DNA of 64,000 nucleotides from Parvularcula dongshanensis (lineage in GTDB: Bacteria; Pseudomonadota; Alphaproteobacteria; Caulobacterales; Parvularculaceae), in the NCBI RefSeq assembly GCF_014199615.1, contig NZ_JACHOB010000004.1, forward strand, positions 62,001-126,000. Reading direction: 5' to 3'. Made by a program: the position numbers and the translations under genes. The notes under the pieces were generated by a model. That model did not search any database, had not been told where the DNA came from, and saw only the letters and a program-made list of their open reading frames with translations. Below are positions 43,070 to 56,686 of this stretch, in pieces (the first letter of the stretch is position 1; every line of letters begins with the position of its first letter).

Positions 43070-44119
43070 TTACGGCCCGGCGGACCAGCCGGTCTCCGCT
43101 TCGATGACGGGGACGAGGCCATCCGCCATCACTCGGGTACTGTCCGTTCCCGGGTGGCCGTCGCAGCCATAGACCCGGCCTTCGTCCGCGAGGGAGAGGT
43201 GGACGGTCGCCGTCTTGACGCCGAGCGCTTCGGCCCGCGCCCGGGCTTCGGCGACGCCTGCGACGATCCGCTCGACCGCGTCTTCGGAAGCGAACGGGCC
43301 CGTTACGGTGACGATCTTCGCGTCAGGGTACTGCGCCCTGAGATCGACGAGCAGGCCCGTATAGTTGCCGACGAACGACGCCTCCGGGTCCCAGGTGGAA
43401 TGGTCGTTAGTGCCGAGGTTCACGACCACGACCTGTGGGGTCCACCGCTTCGGGTCCCAATAGACGGGTGTATCGGGCAGGGCGAGCGTCAGGTGCGCTG
43501 GCATGTTCGGCCGGGGATCGTCCCCGTAGTTGAAGACCGCGCCCCGGCCCGAGATCGCGACGAGGTGGTAGTCCGCTTCGAGCGCCTTCGCGGTGCGCCC
43601 GGAGAAGGCGAGCTGAGGCGCGCTCGTCTCCTTCGAGTAGCCGCAGCTCGCATCCGCGCCGAGGGTGCCATAACCGGCCGTGATGGAGTCGCCGACGAAC
43701 AGGATGCGCCGGTCGGGCAGGGCGGCGGGGCGGACCTCGCCATCGCTCTCGACGCCGAGGATCGTCGTCAAGCCGCCCTCGAAGCTCTCGGTCTTTCGCC
43801 GAACCTCGATCCTCACGTCGCGCGGCTCGCTCGCCTCGAACAGCGTGTAGTCGTGGACACCGGGGCGCAGGGCGACCTCGGACCAGGTACCGTCCACCAT
43901 CACGTCGAACATGTTCGCGCCGCTGTCCTGAACGGTCATGACGACCCGCCGTGCCCTCGTCTCGAACGCGAAGCCGCTTGCGGGCCAGCCGACCTGCAAG
44001 GGGCTGTCATGACCGCCGACGGTCCGGCCGAGCGGCGTCAACGCCTCGGGCAGGGTGGGGGTTCCGGGTTGAACCATGGCGAGGAGGCCGGTTGCGAGGA
44101 GAGAGGAGAAGAGAGGCAT
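43070..44119 (-). CDS. CE2-type SGNH acetylesterase (acetylxylan esterase-like)
   Basis: 349 aa. A short hydrophobic N-terminus (LFSSLLATGLLAMV) suggests export. Residues about 30-130 form a jelly-roll domain (FETRARRVVMTVQDSG...FEASEPRDVRIEV) as in carbohydrate esterase family 2. The SGNH hydrolase follows: VGDSITAGY with nucleophile Ser145, a Gly near ISGRG, VNLGTNDHS, and catalytic His in YGCDGHPGTDS. CE2 enzymes remove O-acetyl groups from xylan and glucomannan. It would complement the GH10 xylanase 9 kb away. It lies just upstream of repA on the same strand. Confidence 0.87.
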   Translation of the reverse strand: MPLFSSLLATGLLAMVQPGTPTLPEALTPLGRTVGGHDSPLQVGWPASGFAFETRARRVVMTVQDSGANMFDVMVDGTWSEVALRPGVHDYTLFEASEPRDVRIEVRRKTESFEGGLTTILGVESDGEVRPAALPDRRILFVGDSITAGYGTLGADASCGYSKETSAPQLAFSGRTAKALEADYHLVAISGRGAVFNYGDDPRPNMPAHLTLALPDTPVYWDPKRWTPQVVVVNLGTNDHSTWDPEASFVGNYTGLLVDLRAQYPDAKIVTVTGPFASEDAVERIVAGVAEARARAEALGVKTATVHLSLADEGRVYGCDGHPGTDSTRVMADGLVPVIEAETGWSAGP

Positions 44120-44503
44120 GCCGCGTCATGCCCGGAATTCCGCGTCGGCGTCGAGCGGCACGATCAGTATCGCTGAAGTAGGGGAGGCGCGCCGGGGGGC
44201 GTCGAAGCGTTCCTACATTCTTCGCTTTTTCAACGCGTTGGCGCAGCGGCGCTTCACGTGGAACAGTTTTGCACATCGACCGTGCACCATCGGCGCGGCG
44301 ATGCAGACCGCTGCGGGTATCCCCCTAGCCGTATCGTAACGACGCTGCGGGAGAACCCTTCTTGCGCGTCACGCCTTCGCACCCGACATTCGCTGCCGAA
44401 CCGCCGACCGCCGTCTCGCATTCCTTGCGGTCCAAGCGCTTGGCAGCCGCGCTCCGTGCCGTAAGCGGGCGAGTGCGGCCAAACTGCCTGAACAGGAGTT
44501 TTC
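44120..44503. other. Divergent intergenic region upstream of lon
   Basis: 384 bases between the divergent CE2 and lon genes. It holds a partial parS-like sequence (TTCAACGCGTTG, 44229-44240, 12 of 16 bases of the full site) and a perfect 12-bp palindrome CCAAGCGCTTGG at 44432-44443, about 60 bases before lon. The lon ribosome site AGGAG is at about 44492-44496. No gene seen. Confidence 0.5.
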
Positions 44504-46951
44504 ATGTCAGAAGACACCCAACGCCCCGAGGTCGAAGGCACGAAGGTCTATCCGGTCCTTCCCCTCCGCGACATCGTGGTGTTCCCCCACATGGTGGTCC
44601 CGCTCTTCGTCGGCCGCGAGAAGTCGGTCGCCGCGCTCGAGACCGTCATGCAGTCCGACCGCGAGATCCTGTTGATCGCGCAGAAGGACGCCGGCAACGA
44701 CGATCCGACCATCGACGACATCTACCGCCTCGGCGTGGTCGCGAAGGTGCTCCAGCTCCTCAAGCTGCCCGACGGCACGGTGAAGGTGTTGGTCGAGGGC
44801 GGCGAGCGGGCGGAAGTCACGAACTTCACTGACCGTGAAGAGTACTTCGAGGCTGAGGCCGTCCTGATCGACGAGGAAGAGGGCGAACCGGCAGAGGTCG
44901 AAGCGCTCGTGCGCTCGGTCAACGCGCAGTTCGAGAACTACGTGAAGCTGAACAAGCGCGTCAGCCCCGAGGTCATCGTCTCGATCGGCCAGATCGACGA
45001 CGCTTCCAAGCTCGCCGACACCGTCGCGTCGCACCTCAACCTGAAGGTCGCCGAGAAGCAGGAGCTTCTCGAGATCGCGCCCGTGCCCGCCCGCCTCGAA
45101 GCCGTCTACGGCTACATGGAAGGCGAGATGAGCGTTTTGCAGGTCGAGAAGAAGATCCGCGGCCGGGTCAAGCGCCAGATGGAGAAGACCCAGCGCGAGT
45201 ACTATCTGAACGAGCAGATGAAGGCCATTCAGAAGGAACTCGGCGAGGGCGAGGACGGCAAGGACGAGCTCGGAGAACTCGAGGAGAAGATCGAGAAGAC
45301 CAAGCTCTCCAAGGAGGCCAAGACCAAGGCGCAGGCGGAGCTGAAGAAGCTGCGCCAGATGAGCCCGATGTCGGCCGAAAGCACCGTCGTGCGCAACTAC
45401 CTCGACTGGCTGCTGTCGATCCCGTGGAACAACAAGGGCAAGGTCAAGCAGGACCTCGACGCCGCGCAGGAAGTCCTCGACCGGGACCACTACGGCCTCG
45501 ACAAGGTCAAGGAGCGGATCATCGAGTACCTCGCCGTGCAGAAGCGCACCGGCAAGCTGCGTGGGCCGATCCTCTGCCTCGTAGGCCCCCCCGGCGTCGG
45601 TAAGACCTCGCTCGGCAAGTCGATCGCCGAGGCGACGGGGCGCGAGTTCGTTCGCGTGTCGCTTGGCGGCGTGCGCGACGAATCCGAGATCCGTGGCCAC
45701 CGGCGGACCTATATCGGCTCGATGCCCGGCAAGATCATCCAGTCGATGAAGAAGGTGAAGAAGTCCAACCCCCTCTTCCTGCTCGACGAGATCGAGAAGA
45801 TGGGCCAGGACTTCCGCGGTGACCCGGCCTCGGCCCTGCTCGAGGTCCTGGACCCGGCGCAGAACGACACCTTCTCGGACCACTACCTCGAGGTCGATTA
45901 CGACCTGTCGGACGTGATGTTCGTCACCACGGCCAACTCGCTCGACATGCCGGGGCCGCTCCTCGACCGGATGGAGATCATCCGCATCCCGGGTTACACC
46001 GAGGACGAGAAGGTCGAGATCGCCCGCCGCCACCTAATCCCCAAGCAGCTGGAGGGCCACGGCCTGAAGGAGAGCGAGCTCAGGATCACGGACGAAGGCC
46101 TTCTGTCCCTCATCCGGCTCTACACGCGGGAAGCCGGGGTCCGGAACCTAGACCGCGAGCTCGCGAACATCGCCCGCAAGGCGGTGACGCGCCTCGAGCG
46201 GACGGGCGAGGACGGCAAGAAGGTGGAGAGCGTGACGGTCACGCCCGAGAACCTGTCGGACTTCTCCGGCGTCACGCGCTTCCGCTACGGTGAGGTCGAG
46301 GGCGACGACATCGTGGGTGTGGTCACCGGCCTCGCCTGGACTCAGGCCGGCGGCGACATCCTCAAGATCGAGGCCGTCACCATGCCGGGCAAGGGCCGCA
46401 TGACCCCGACCGGCAACCTGAAGGACGTGATGAAGGAGAGCGTGTCGGCGGCGGCGAGCTACGTCCGCAGCCGCGCGGTGGAGTTCGGTATCAAGCCGCC
46501 GATCTTCGAGACGACCGACATCCACATCCACGTGCCCGAGGGCGCGACGCCCAAGGACGGCCCGTCCGCCGGCGTGGCGATGGCGACGGCGATCGTCTCG
46601 GCGCTCACAGGCAACCCGATCCGCAAGGACATCGCCATGACCGGCGAGATCTCCCTGCGGGGCCGGGTGCTCGCGATCGGTGGCCTCAAGGAGAAGCTGC
46701 TCGCGGCGCTCAGGGCCGGCGTGACGACGGTGCTGATCCCCGAGGAGAACGAGAAGGACCTCGCGGACATTCCGGACAACGTCAAAGAGGCGCTGGAGAT
46801 CATCCCGGTGACCCATGTCGACGAGGTGCTCAAGCACGCGCTGACGCGGCCCCTGACGCCGATCGAGTGGGATCCCGAAGAGGAGGCCCTGAAGTCCAAG
46901 GGTTCGGGCGATCCCGAGCCCGACGACACGGCGGCGGTCGTCACGCACTGA
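44504..46951 (+). CDS. lon: ATP-dependent protease Lon
   Basis: 815 aa, normal length. The N-domain ([26 protein letters not shown]) recognises substrate. A coiled-coil ([19 protein letters not shown]) leads to the AAA+ module with Walker [10 protein letters not shown] at 361-369 and Walker [10 protein letters not shown]. The protease domain has GPSAG with Ser688 and GGLKEK with Lys731 as the catalytic dyad. Lon degrades misfolded and short-lived regulatory proteins in the cytoplasm; in alphaproteobacteria these include CcrM, SciP and DnaA. AGGAG stands 7 bases before the ATG. A hairpin terminator follows. It is not beside clpX here. Confidence 0.97.
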   Translation: MSEDTQRPEVEGTKVYPVLPLRDIVVFPHMVVPLFVGREKSVAALETVMQSDREILLIAQKDAGNDDPTIDDIYRLGVVAKVLQLLKLPDGTVKVLVEGGERAEVTNFTDREEYFEAEAVLIDEEEGEPAEVEALVRSVNAQFENYVKLNKRVSPEVIVSIGQIDDASKLADTVASHLNLKVAEKQELLEIAPVPARLEAVYGYMEGEMSVLQVEKKIRGRVKRQMEKTQREYYLNEQMKAIQKELGEGEDGKDELGELEEKIEKTKLSKEAKTKAQAELKKLRQMSPMSAESTVVRNYLDWLLSIPWNNKGKVKQDLDAAQEVLDRDHYGLDKVKERIIEYLAVQKRTGKLRGPILCLVGPPGVGKTSLGKSIAEATGREFVRVSLGGVRDESEIRGHRRTYIGSMPGKIIQSMKKVKKSNPLFLLDEIEKMGQDFRGDPASALLEVLDPAQNDTFSDHYLEVDYDLSDVMFVTTANSLDMPGPLLDRMEIIRIPGYTEDEKVEIARRHLIPKQLEGHGLKESELRITDEGLLSLIRLYTREAGVRNLDRELANIARKAVTRLERTGEDGKKVESVTVTPENLSDFSGVTRFRYGEVEGDDIVGVVTGLAWTQAGGDILKIEAVTMPGKGRMTPTGNLKDVMKESVSAAASYVRSRAVEFGIKPPIFETTDIHIHVPEGATPKDGPSAGVAMATAIVSALTGNPIRKDIAMTGEISLRGRVLAIGGLKEKLLAALRAGVTTVLIPEENEKDLADIPDNVKEALEIIPVTHVDEVLKHALTRPLTPIEWDPEEEALKSKGSGDPEPDDTAAVVTH

Positions 46952-46979
46952 TCGTCGACGGCTCTTAGCACTGAGAAGG

Positions 46980-47011
46980 GCCCGCTCCGGAGACGGGGCG
47001 GGCTTTCTTCG
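46980..47011 (+). terminator. Rho-independent terminator after lon
   Basis: GCCCGCTCCG (46980-46989) pairs with CGGGGCGGGC (46994-47003), one G-U pair, followed by TTTCTTCGTT. It lies 28 bases after the lon stop. Confidence 0.8.
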
Positions 47012-47064
47012 TTCGGCGAGGCTGCCGCACTCCCCAACCAGCCCGGCTATGGTTAGAGGAGGGC

Positions 47065-47406
47065 ATGACCACGCACCGACTACCTCATGTGAGAGACCCC
47101 GAGGACTGCGCGACCATGGCCGAGGTCCGTGCCGGGGTCGATGCGCTCGACCGTCACCTCGTATCGTTGCTCGCCCGGCGCCAGGCCTACATGGAGGCGG
47201 CGGCGCGGATCAAAGAGGCGCCCGAAGACGTCCGTGTGCCGTGGCGCATCGAGGAGGTCGTCACGAACGTCCTGCGCGAAGCGCGCAAGAGCGGCCTCAG
47301 CCCTCGAATCGCGGAGCCCGTTTGGCGAGAACTGATCGAACGGTCGATCGCCCACGAGGCGGAAGCCTTCGCCGGGCGCAGCGCCGTGGAAACCATAAAA
47401 GAATAG
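47065..47406 (+). CDS. Chorismate mutase, AroQ class
   Basis: 113 aa. MAEVRAGVDALDRHLVSLLARRQAYMEAAARIKE is the first helix of AroQ with the active-site Arg and Lys. VPWRIEEVVTNVLREARKSGLSPRIAEPVWRELIERSIAHE gives the other helices. It rearranges chorismate to prephenate for Phe/Tyr synthesis; short monofunctional forms also occur in siderophore pathways. It is monocistronic between lon and the HU gene. A weak AAAAGG/CCTTTT hairpin follows at about 47429. Confidence 0.85.
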   Translation: MTTHRLPHVRDPEDCATMAEVRAGVDALDRHLVSLLARRQAYMEAAARIKEAPEDVRVPWRIEEVVTNVLREARKSGLSPRIAEPVWRELIERSIAHEAEAFAGRSAVETIKE

Positions 47407-47534
47407 CCTATACAGTGGGTTAGGCGGAAAAGGCCCCCTTTTTCGTTCATTCCACCGCGAAGGCCGTTTGACGGCGGTGATTCCAGGCTTCTAGCCTCAA
47501 CGCCGCAACAATCACGCCCGAGGAAGGGAACCCC

Positions 47535-47807
47535 ATGAACAAGAACGAGTTCGTCGACCGCGTCGCCGACATGGCCGGCATGACCAAGGCCGACGCAGGC
47601 AAGGCCGTCGACGCCGTCTTCGACGCGATCACCGAAGCCCTCAAGAAGGGCGACGACGTGCGCATCGTCGGCTTCGGCACCTTCTCCGCCTCCAAGCGTG
47701 CCGCGCGCGAGGGCCGCAACCCCCGCACCGGCGAGACGATCCAGATCGCTGCGTCGAACCAGCCGAAGTTCTCGGCCGGCAAGGGCCTGAAGGACGCGCT
47801 CAACTAA
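47535..47807 (+). CDS. hup: HU-type DNA-binding protein
   Basis: 90 aa, standard HU length. It begins MNKNEFVDRVADMAGMTKADAGKAVDAVFDAI; VRIVGFGTFSASKRAAREGRNPRTGETIQIAASNQPKFSAGKGLKDALN holds the GFGxF turn and the RNPxTG arm tip that intercalates into DNA. It bends and compacts the nucleoid. AGGAAGGG lies upstream of the ATG. A strong terminator follows. lon then HU is a common gene order. Confidence 0.96.
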   Translation: MNKNEFVDRVADMAGMTKADAGKAVDAVFDAITEALKKGDDVRIVGFGTFSASKRAAREGRNPRTGETIQIAASNQPKFSAGKGLKDALN

Positions 47808-47839
47808 GCGCCGACCGCAATTCGCATTCCTCAGTCGAC

Positions 47840-47872
47840 GAAGCCCCGGCCCTGCCGGGGCTTCTTCGTTTC
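47840..47872 (+). terminator. Rho-independent terminator after HU
   Basis: GAAGCCCCGGC (47840-47850) pairs perfectly with GCCGGGGCTTC (47854-47864) around a 3-base loop, followed by TTCGTTT. It lies 33 bases beyond the HU stop. Confidence 0.85.
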
Positions 47873-47883
47873 GAGGGGCCTGA

Positions 47884-49850
<1,967 letters not shown>

Positions 49851-50015
49851 CGGATGAACTCCCTAGACCGCTGTCCGTTAGGCTTACCCCGTTCACGTTA
49901 CGGCCCGGTCGCAGGACCTGCGCGAAGTTTAGCTGCGGCGGTAAGGTTAACGGGACAGCGCAGACGGAACCCGAGCGAGGCCTGCAACCTTCGTGCCGTA
50001 AGAAGGAGACCCATC

Positions 50016-50450
50016 ATGGCGACGAAGACCCTGCACGAGTTGTCGGAGACGATGCGGAAGATTGACTTCTGCACCCTGTTCACCCGCACCGAGGGCGGCG
50101 CGCTCGCGGGCCGTCCGATGAGCAATAATGGCGACGTCGAGTACGAAGGAGACAGCTACTTCTTCACCTACGAGGAGGCACGAACCGTCTCCGACATCGA
50201 GCGGGACGAGAACGTCGCGATGTCGTTCCGCGGCAATGAGGGCCTGCTCGGCAAGCCGCCGATCTTCATCACGATCGAGGGGAAGGCCGAGGCGATCCGC
50301 GAGAAGGCGCAGTTCGAGGCGCACTACACGAAGGATCTCGACCGGTGGTTCGAACAGGGCACCGACACCCCCGGCCTCGTCCTCCTCAAGGTCCACGCTT
50401 CGCGTATCCACTATTGGGACGGGGAGGAGGAAGGGGAGCTGACGGTATGA
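50016..50450 (+). CDS. Pyridoxamine 5'-phosphate oxidase-like general stress protein
   Basis: About 144 aa split-barrel flavin-binding fold. TLHELSETMRKIDFCTLFTRTEGGALAGRPMSNNGD and YFFTYEEARTVSDIERDENVAMSF match the general-stress-protein-26-like group (PF16242). Members bind FMN or FAD; their reaction is unsettled. AAGGAG lies 9 bases before the ATG at 50016; the frame extends further up without a ribosome site. An HWE kinase of the kind that feeds the alphaproteobacterial stress response is encoded nearby. Confidence 0.85.
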   Translation: MATKTLHELSETMRKIDFCTLFTRTEGGALAGRPMSNNGDVEYEGDSYFFTYEEARTVSDIERDENVAMSFRGNEGLLGKPPIFITIEGKAEAIREKAQFEAHYTKDLDRWFEQGTDTPGLVLLKVHASRIHYWDGEEEGELTV

Positions 50451-50484
50451 AGCCGAAACCTCCGTTTCGGATCCGTACCGGACG

Positions 50485-50763
50485 CTAGGACGTCCGTTCG
50501 TCAGGCGCGTAGTCGAGCACGAAGCGGACGACCTTCTCGGCGGGCATCTCGCAAGGCTTCAGCTTCGGACCGCTGCGCAGGTCGTAGAGGTTGAAGCTGA
50601 TCCGATCGCTGCCGCCCAGTTCCTCTGCGTAGAGCCAATGCTGCCGGCCGCCCGCCGACGTCGTGACGATGACGCCGTAGCGGCGGCCGGCGTACAGCCC
50701 TTCGGTGTAGCCGCGCGGCAGGCGGGCGAAGCGTTCGAGGAAGGCGCCCGGTCCGGTCGTCAT
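50485..50763 (-). CDS. Conserved-looking small protein of unknown function
   Basis: About 92 aa, soluble, no signal peptide. FLERFARLPRGYTEGLYAGRRYGVIVTTSAGGRQHWLYAEELGGSDRISFNLYDL suggests a small beta-rich domain. I do not recognise it. The ATG at 50763 has GGAG six bases upstream and overlaps the stop of the next upstream frame as TGATG, suggesting coupling. Confidence 0.65.
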   Translation of the reverse strand: MTTGPGAFLERFARLPRGYTEGLYAGRRYGVIVTTSAGGRQHWLYAEELGGSDRISFNLYDLRSGPKLKPCEMPAEKVVRFVLDYAPDERTS

Positions 50764-51020
50764 CAACTACTCCTTCGCGTCCAGTAACATCGTCGCCGCA
50801 GGCCGGCCAGGCGGCGGGCCTTGCGACCGCTTCCGCAATCGCACTCGACGCGCGGCGTGCTGCGCAGGGTGGCGTCCGGTCCCGCCCCCAGGAGGCGGTA
50901 TCCAACCTCCCGCCCGCGTGATACGCTCGGGCGTGCCGACGCGCCGGGGCTGATCTTCAGCGATCCATAGGGCGACGCGGGGGCCGTCGGTTCTGTTTCG
51001 ACCTCGGGGTAGGGTTTCAT
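50763..51020 (-). CDS. Possible small protein with SEC-C-like Cys motif
   Basis: 85 codons from an ATG at 51020, which shares CATG with the divergent kinase start. Codon third positions are mostly G/C, as in real genes here. The C-terminal CDCGSGRKARRL...RRC resembles the zinc-binding SEC-C motif (CxCGSGxKxKxC). The rest is low-complexity. The TGATG link to the next gene supports it; the lack of any leader upstream argues against it. Confidence 0.4.
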   Translation of the reverse strand: MKPYPEVETEPTAPASPYGSLKISPGASARPSVSRGREVGYRLLGAGPDATLRSTPRVECDCGSGRKARRLAGLRRRCYWTRRSS

Positions 51021-52008
51021 GAGTGTTACGTCGTCGGCGGCGAAGGCCTCGGGTCAATGCGACGCAAGCCTCGAGGAAGTGCTCGAAAGCGCGACCGAGG
51101 CGCTGGTCGTGCTGGACGAGACGAGCTGCGTCGTGTTCGCCAACGCGCAGGCGCGCGCTTGGTTGCCGCAGGGCGACAAGCTGGCGGGCGGAAAGCTCAC
51201 CGAGGCCTGGGCGTCCGAGCCGTCCGACTTGGCGCAGGCGATCTTGAGGCTGCTGACCGACGAAGGCGGCGAGGCCGACGGTAGCTTCGAAGTCGAGGCG
51301 AACCTTCTTCGGGCGCACGTCGTCCGGTCGGGCGACGGTTGGACCATCAGCTTCGTCGACGTGGCCGATACGCGGCCCCCTCGCGACGCGGAGGCGCGCG
51401 ACCTCCTGCTGCGCGAGATGAACCACCGGATGAAGAACCTCTTCAGCATGGTCTCGGGCATGATCAGCATGTCCGCCCGCGGCAGCGCGACGCCGACGGA
51501 GATGGCCGAGCGCCTGCGGGGGCGGGTGGCGTCGCTCGCGCGGGCCCATGAGCTGATCTCGCCGGCGGTGACCGGCGGGGAGGTCGTGCCGTCGAAGGCG
51601 AGCCTTCGTGCGATCGTCGAGGCGTGCCTCGCCCCGCATGCAATGGCGGCCGATCCCAAGGACCGGATCGAGGTGTCCGGTCCCAAAGTCATCGCGGGCG
51701 CCGACGCGACGACCTCGCTCACCCTCGTCTTCCACGAACTCGCGACCAACGCCGTGAAGTACGGTGCCCTTTCCGTTCCCGCCGGGAAGGTGAAGGTAAG
51801 GTGGCGGCAGGAGGGGGAACGCCTCTTCCTAAGCTGGATCGAGGCGGATGGTCCCGCGCTCGCGGGGCCGCCCGAGAAGACGGGCTTCGGTCTCATGCTG
51901 GTCCGGACCGCCGTCTGCACGCAGCTCGGCGGGCAGTTCGCGCCGAGCTGGGACGAGAAGGGACTGCGCATCGACGTCTCGCTGCCGACGGAGCGCCTTG
52001 GGTCCTAG
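51019..52008 (+). CDS. HWE-family sensor histidine kinase
   Basis: 329 aa, no membrane helix, so a cytoplasmic sensor. Residues about 15-115 are a PAS-like domain (EEVLESATEALVVLDETSCVVFANAQA). LREMNHRMKNLFSMV holds phospho-acceptor His136. The ATPase domain has FHELATNAVKYGALS and WIEADGP, the features defining the HWE class. GFGLMLVRTAVCTQLGGQF replaces the usual G-boxes. HWE kinases such as LovK or PhyK feed PhyR/NepR/EcfG; no such partner is in this window. It is transcribed divergently from two small genes. Confidence 0.9.
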   Translation: MSVTSSAAKASGQCDASLEEVLESATEALVVLDETSCVVFANAQARAWLPQGDKLAGGKLTEAWASEPSDLAQAILRLLTDEGGEADGSFEVEANLLRAHVVRSGDGWTISFVDVADTRPPRDAEARDLLLREMNHRMKNLFSMVSGMISMSARGSATPTEMAERLRGRVASLARAHELISPAVTGGEVVPSKASLRAIVEACLAPHAMAADPKDRIEVSGPKVIAGADATTSLTLVFHELATNAVKYGALSVPAGKVKVRWRQEGERLFLSWIEADGPALAGPPEKTGFGLMLVRTAVCTQLGGQFAPSWDEKGLRIDVSLPTERLGS

Positions 52009-52081
52009 ACCGCGAGGTCCGCGCTTGGGTTGTCGGCTTGGCAGGCGCTAAGAGGGCGCCTCGCTTCAGGATCGCGTCTTC

Positions 52082-53761
52082 ATGATCAAGCCTCGTCTCT
52101 TCGCCTCCTCCCTCCTCGTCCTTGGCCTCGTCGCCTGCGGAACGGATCAAACGCTGCCGTCGAGCGACGCTTCGACCGTTGAGGCCGGGAACGAGCGGTT
52201 GGCGACGATCCGGGACGAGGTCGCGGTCATCGAGATGCACCCCGACACCGCCTTCCTGAGCGCGGAGGAGCGGCAGGTCGTGAACCTGCTGATCGACGCT
52301 GCGAACCTGATGAGCGAGATCTACCTGCGCCAGTCGGACGCGCGGAACCCTGGCTGGCGCGAGGAGATCGAGGCGGCGGGCGGCGCGGACGCCGCCGCGC
52401 AGCTCGCGCTCTTCGACCGCTACTTCGGCCCTTGGGACCCCTTCGAGGAGGACGAGCCGTTTTGGGGCGACGAGGCACGGCCCTTGGGGGCCGGGTTCTA
52501 CCCGGTCGACCTGACGCGCGAGGAACTGGACGCCTATCTCGAAGCGCATCCAGGCGAGCGCGAGGCGATCCTCGATCCCTACACCGTGGTCCGGCGCGAG
52601 GGCGATCGCCTCGTCGCGACCCCTTACTCGAAAGCCTATGCCGAGTTCCTCGAACCTGCAGCCGAGAAGCTTCGCCAAGCGGCCGAGGTGACGACGAATG
52701 ACAGCCTGAAGCGGTTCCTGACGCTTCGTGCCGAGAGCTTCCTCTCCGACGACTACTACGAGAGCGAGATGGCGTGGATGGACCTGGAAGGGCCCATCGA
52801 GGTCGCGATCGGACCCTACGAGGTCTATACCGACCAGCTGATGGGCCAGAAGACCGCCTTCGAGGCGTTCATCACGGTGCGGAACCCGGAGCGGAGCGCC
52901 GCCCTCGACAAGTATAAGAGCCTGCTGCGCGACATGGAGGCGAACCTGCCGGTCGCGGAGGGCTACAAGAACTTCTCGCGCGGCTTCGAGAGTCCGATCG
53001 CGGTCGTGGACCAGGTCCATGGCGGCGGGGACAACGTGCCAGGCGTCCAGACCATCGCCTTCAACCTGCCCAATGACGAGCGGGTGCGAGAGGCGAAGGG
53101 CGCGAAGAAGGTGCTCCTGGACAACGTCATGGGCGCGAAGTTCGACCGCATCCTGGCCCCGATGGCCGAGCGCGTGCTGGTCCCTGAGCAGGCCGCCCTC
53201 CTGATGCAGGAGTACATGGGCGCCGAGACCTTGTTCCACGAGCTGAGCCACAGCCTCGGGCCGGGCTCGATCGTCGTGGACGGCCGCCAGACGACCGTGA
53301 ACGCGGCGCTGAGGGAACTCTACTCCGCGACCGAAGAGGGCAAGGCCGACGTCATGGGGGCCTGGAACATCCTCTACATGATGGACCGGGGCGAGATGCC
53401 CGCCGAGGAGCGCGAGAACTTCCTCGCCACCTACGTCACCGGCCTCTTCCGCGCGATGCGCTTCGGGATCGGCGAGGCGCACGGCCGGGGCGCGGCGTTC
53501 CAGTACGACGCGTTCCGCGAGGCGGGGGCGCTGACCCCGGAGCCGGGAACGGGGCTTTACCGTATCGACTTCGAAAGGCTCGAGACGGCGATCCGGGACC
53601 TGACGGCGCAGGTCGTGACGATCCAGGGCGACGGCGACTACGAGGGCGCGCGCGCCTTCCTCGAAGGCGGCTCATCGCTCGATGCGGAGGCGCAGGCGGC
53701 GATCGAGCGGATGACGGACATTCCGGTCGACATCCAGCCGGTCTACCCCGAGGCGATCTAG
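52082..53761 (+). CDS. Peptidase M49 (dipeptidyl peptidase III)-like lipoprotein
   Basis: 559 aa. The lipobox LGLVAC gives Cys19 as the lipid anchor, so it faces the periplasm. HELSH at 386-390 is the first zinc motif and EEGKAD at 418-423 the second (second Glu or Asp as ligand). The spacing and the EExKAD form match M49. Classic DPP III has a six-residue HELLGH; this one has the five-residue form. The flanking PMAERVLVPEQAALLMQEY and EAHGRGAAFQYDAF segments fit the family. It probably removes dipeptides from N-termini. It follows the kinase by 73 bases on the same strand; rpmF lies downstream. Confidence 0.83.
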   Translation: MIKPRLFASSLLVLGLVACGTDQTLPSSDASTVEAGNERLATIRDEVAVIEMHPDTAFLSAEERQVVNLLIDAANLMSEIYLRQSDARNPGWREEIEAAGGADAAAQLALFDRYFGPWDPFEEDEPFWGDEARPLGAGFYPVDLTREELDAYLEAHPGEREAILDPYTVVRREGDRLVATPYSKAYAEFLEPAAEKLRQAAEVTTNDSLKRFLTLRAESFLSDDYYESEMAWMDLEGPIEVAIGPYEVYTDQLMGQKTAFEAFITVRNPERSAALDKYKSLLRDMEANLPVAEGYKNFSRGFESPIAVVDQVHGGGDNVPGVQTIAFNLPNDERVREAKGAKKVLLDNVMGAKFDRILAPMAERVLVPEQAALLMQEYMGAETLFHELSHSLGPGSIVVDGRQTTVNAALRELYSATEEGKADVMGAWNILYMMDRGEMPAEERENFLATYVTGLFRAMRFGIGEAHGRGAAFQYDAFREAGALTPEPGTGLYRIDFERLETAIRDLTAQVVTIQGDGDYEGARAFLEGGSSLDAEAQAAIERMTDIPVDIQPVYPEAI

Positions 53762-53842
53762 CCGGACAGGGCGCCTGCGGCCTTGCCGCCGGCGCCTTCG
53801 TCCTGTATCGGCCCCGTTCCGAACACGATTACCGAGGCTCCG

Positions 53843-54025
53843 ATGGCAGTCCCCAAGAGTAAGGTCACGAAATCCCGCCGTGGCATGCGCCGGTCGCACG
53901 ATCGCCTGGACGCGGCGTCCTTCGTCGAAGACAAGCAGTCCGGCAATCTGCGCCGCAACCACCACATCGACCTGAAGGCCGGCACCTATGGTGGCCGCCA
54001 GGTTCTGGCGCCGCAGGAAGACTGA
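53843..54025 (+). CDS. rpmF: 50S ribosomal protein L32
   Basis: 60 aa. [22 protein letters not shown] is the universal L32 start and [21 protein letters not shown] the alphaproteobacterial end. The zinc-binding cysteines found in some L32 are absent, which is normal for this group. The ATG at 53843 is preceded by GAGGC. A hairpin terminator lies at 54091-54110. Confidence 0.97.
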   Translation: MAVPKSKVTKSRRGMRRSHDRLDAASFVEDKQSGNLRRNHHIDLKAGTYGGRQVLAPQED

Positions 54026-54090
54026 CCGCGACGCACGCTAACCCTGCGTGCGGCCTAGCGTTTACGAACTGGCCTGGATCGGGTTGAATG

Positions 54091-54110
54091 GGCCCGGACC
54101 GGGCCTTTTC
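54091..54110 (+). terminator. Rho-independent terminator after rpmF
   Basis: GGCCCGG (54091-54097) and CCGGGCC (54099-54105) form a short stem followed by TTTT. A second hairpin without T-run (CGCACGC/GCGTGCG, 54032-54052) lies between it and the rpmF stop. Confidence 0.7.
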
Positions 54111-54136
54111 GCGTGCCCGGCCGACGGGAGGGTGCG

Positions 54137-56481
<2,345 letters not shown>

Positions 56482-56686
56482 GGCCGCAACCTCCACGGGC
56501 GGACGGTAACGGCCTAGTTATCGTTCGCCCATTCGACCTGTTCCGTACTGGGACGACGTTATACCTCTCTTCACTATACTTAAGCGCTATTAGTATCTCT
56601 GTGTAAAACCCGCCGCTTCGATTCACTTCGCGTTCACCACGAGGGGCAAGAACGCTCATCCACGATTAAGGATGCGGCGCGCGGCC

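Noticed and set aside
44228-44243. Third full parS site upstream of lon
   Set aside because: Only 12 of 16 bases match and the last half-arm is lost, so I list it as partial only.
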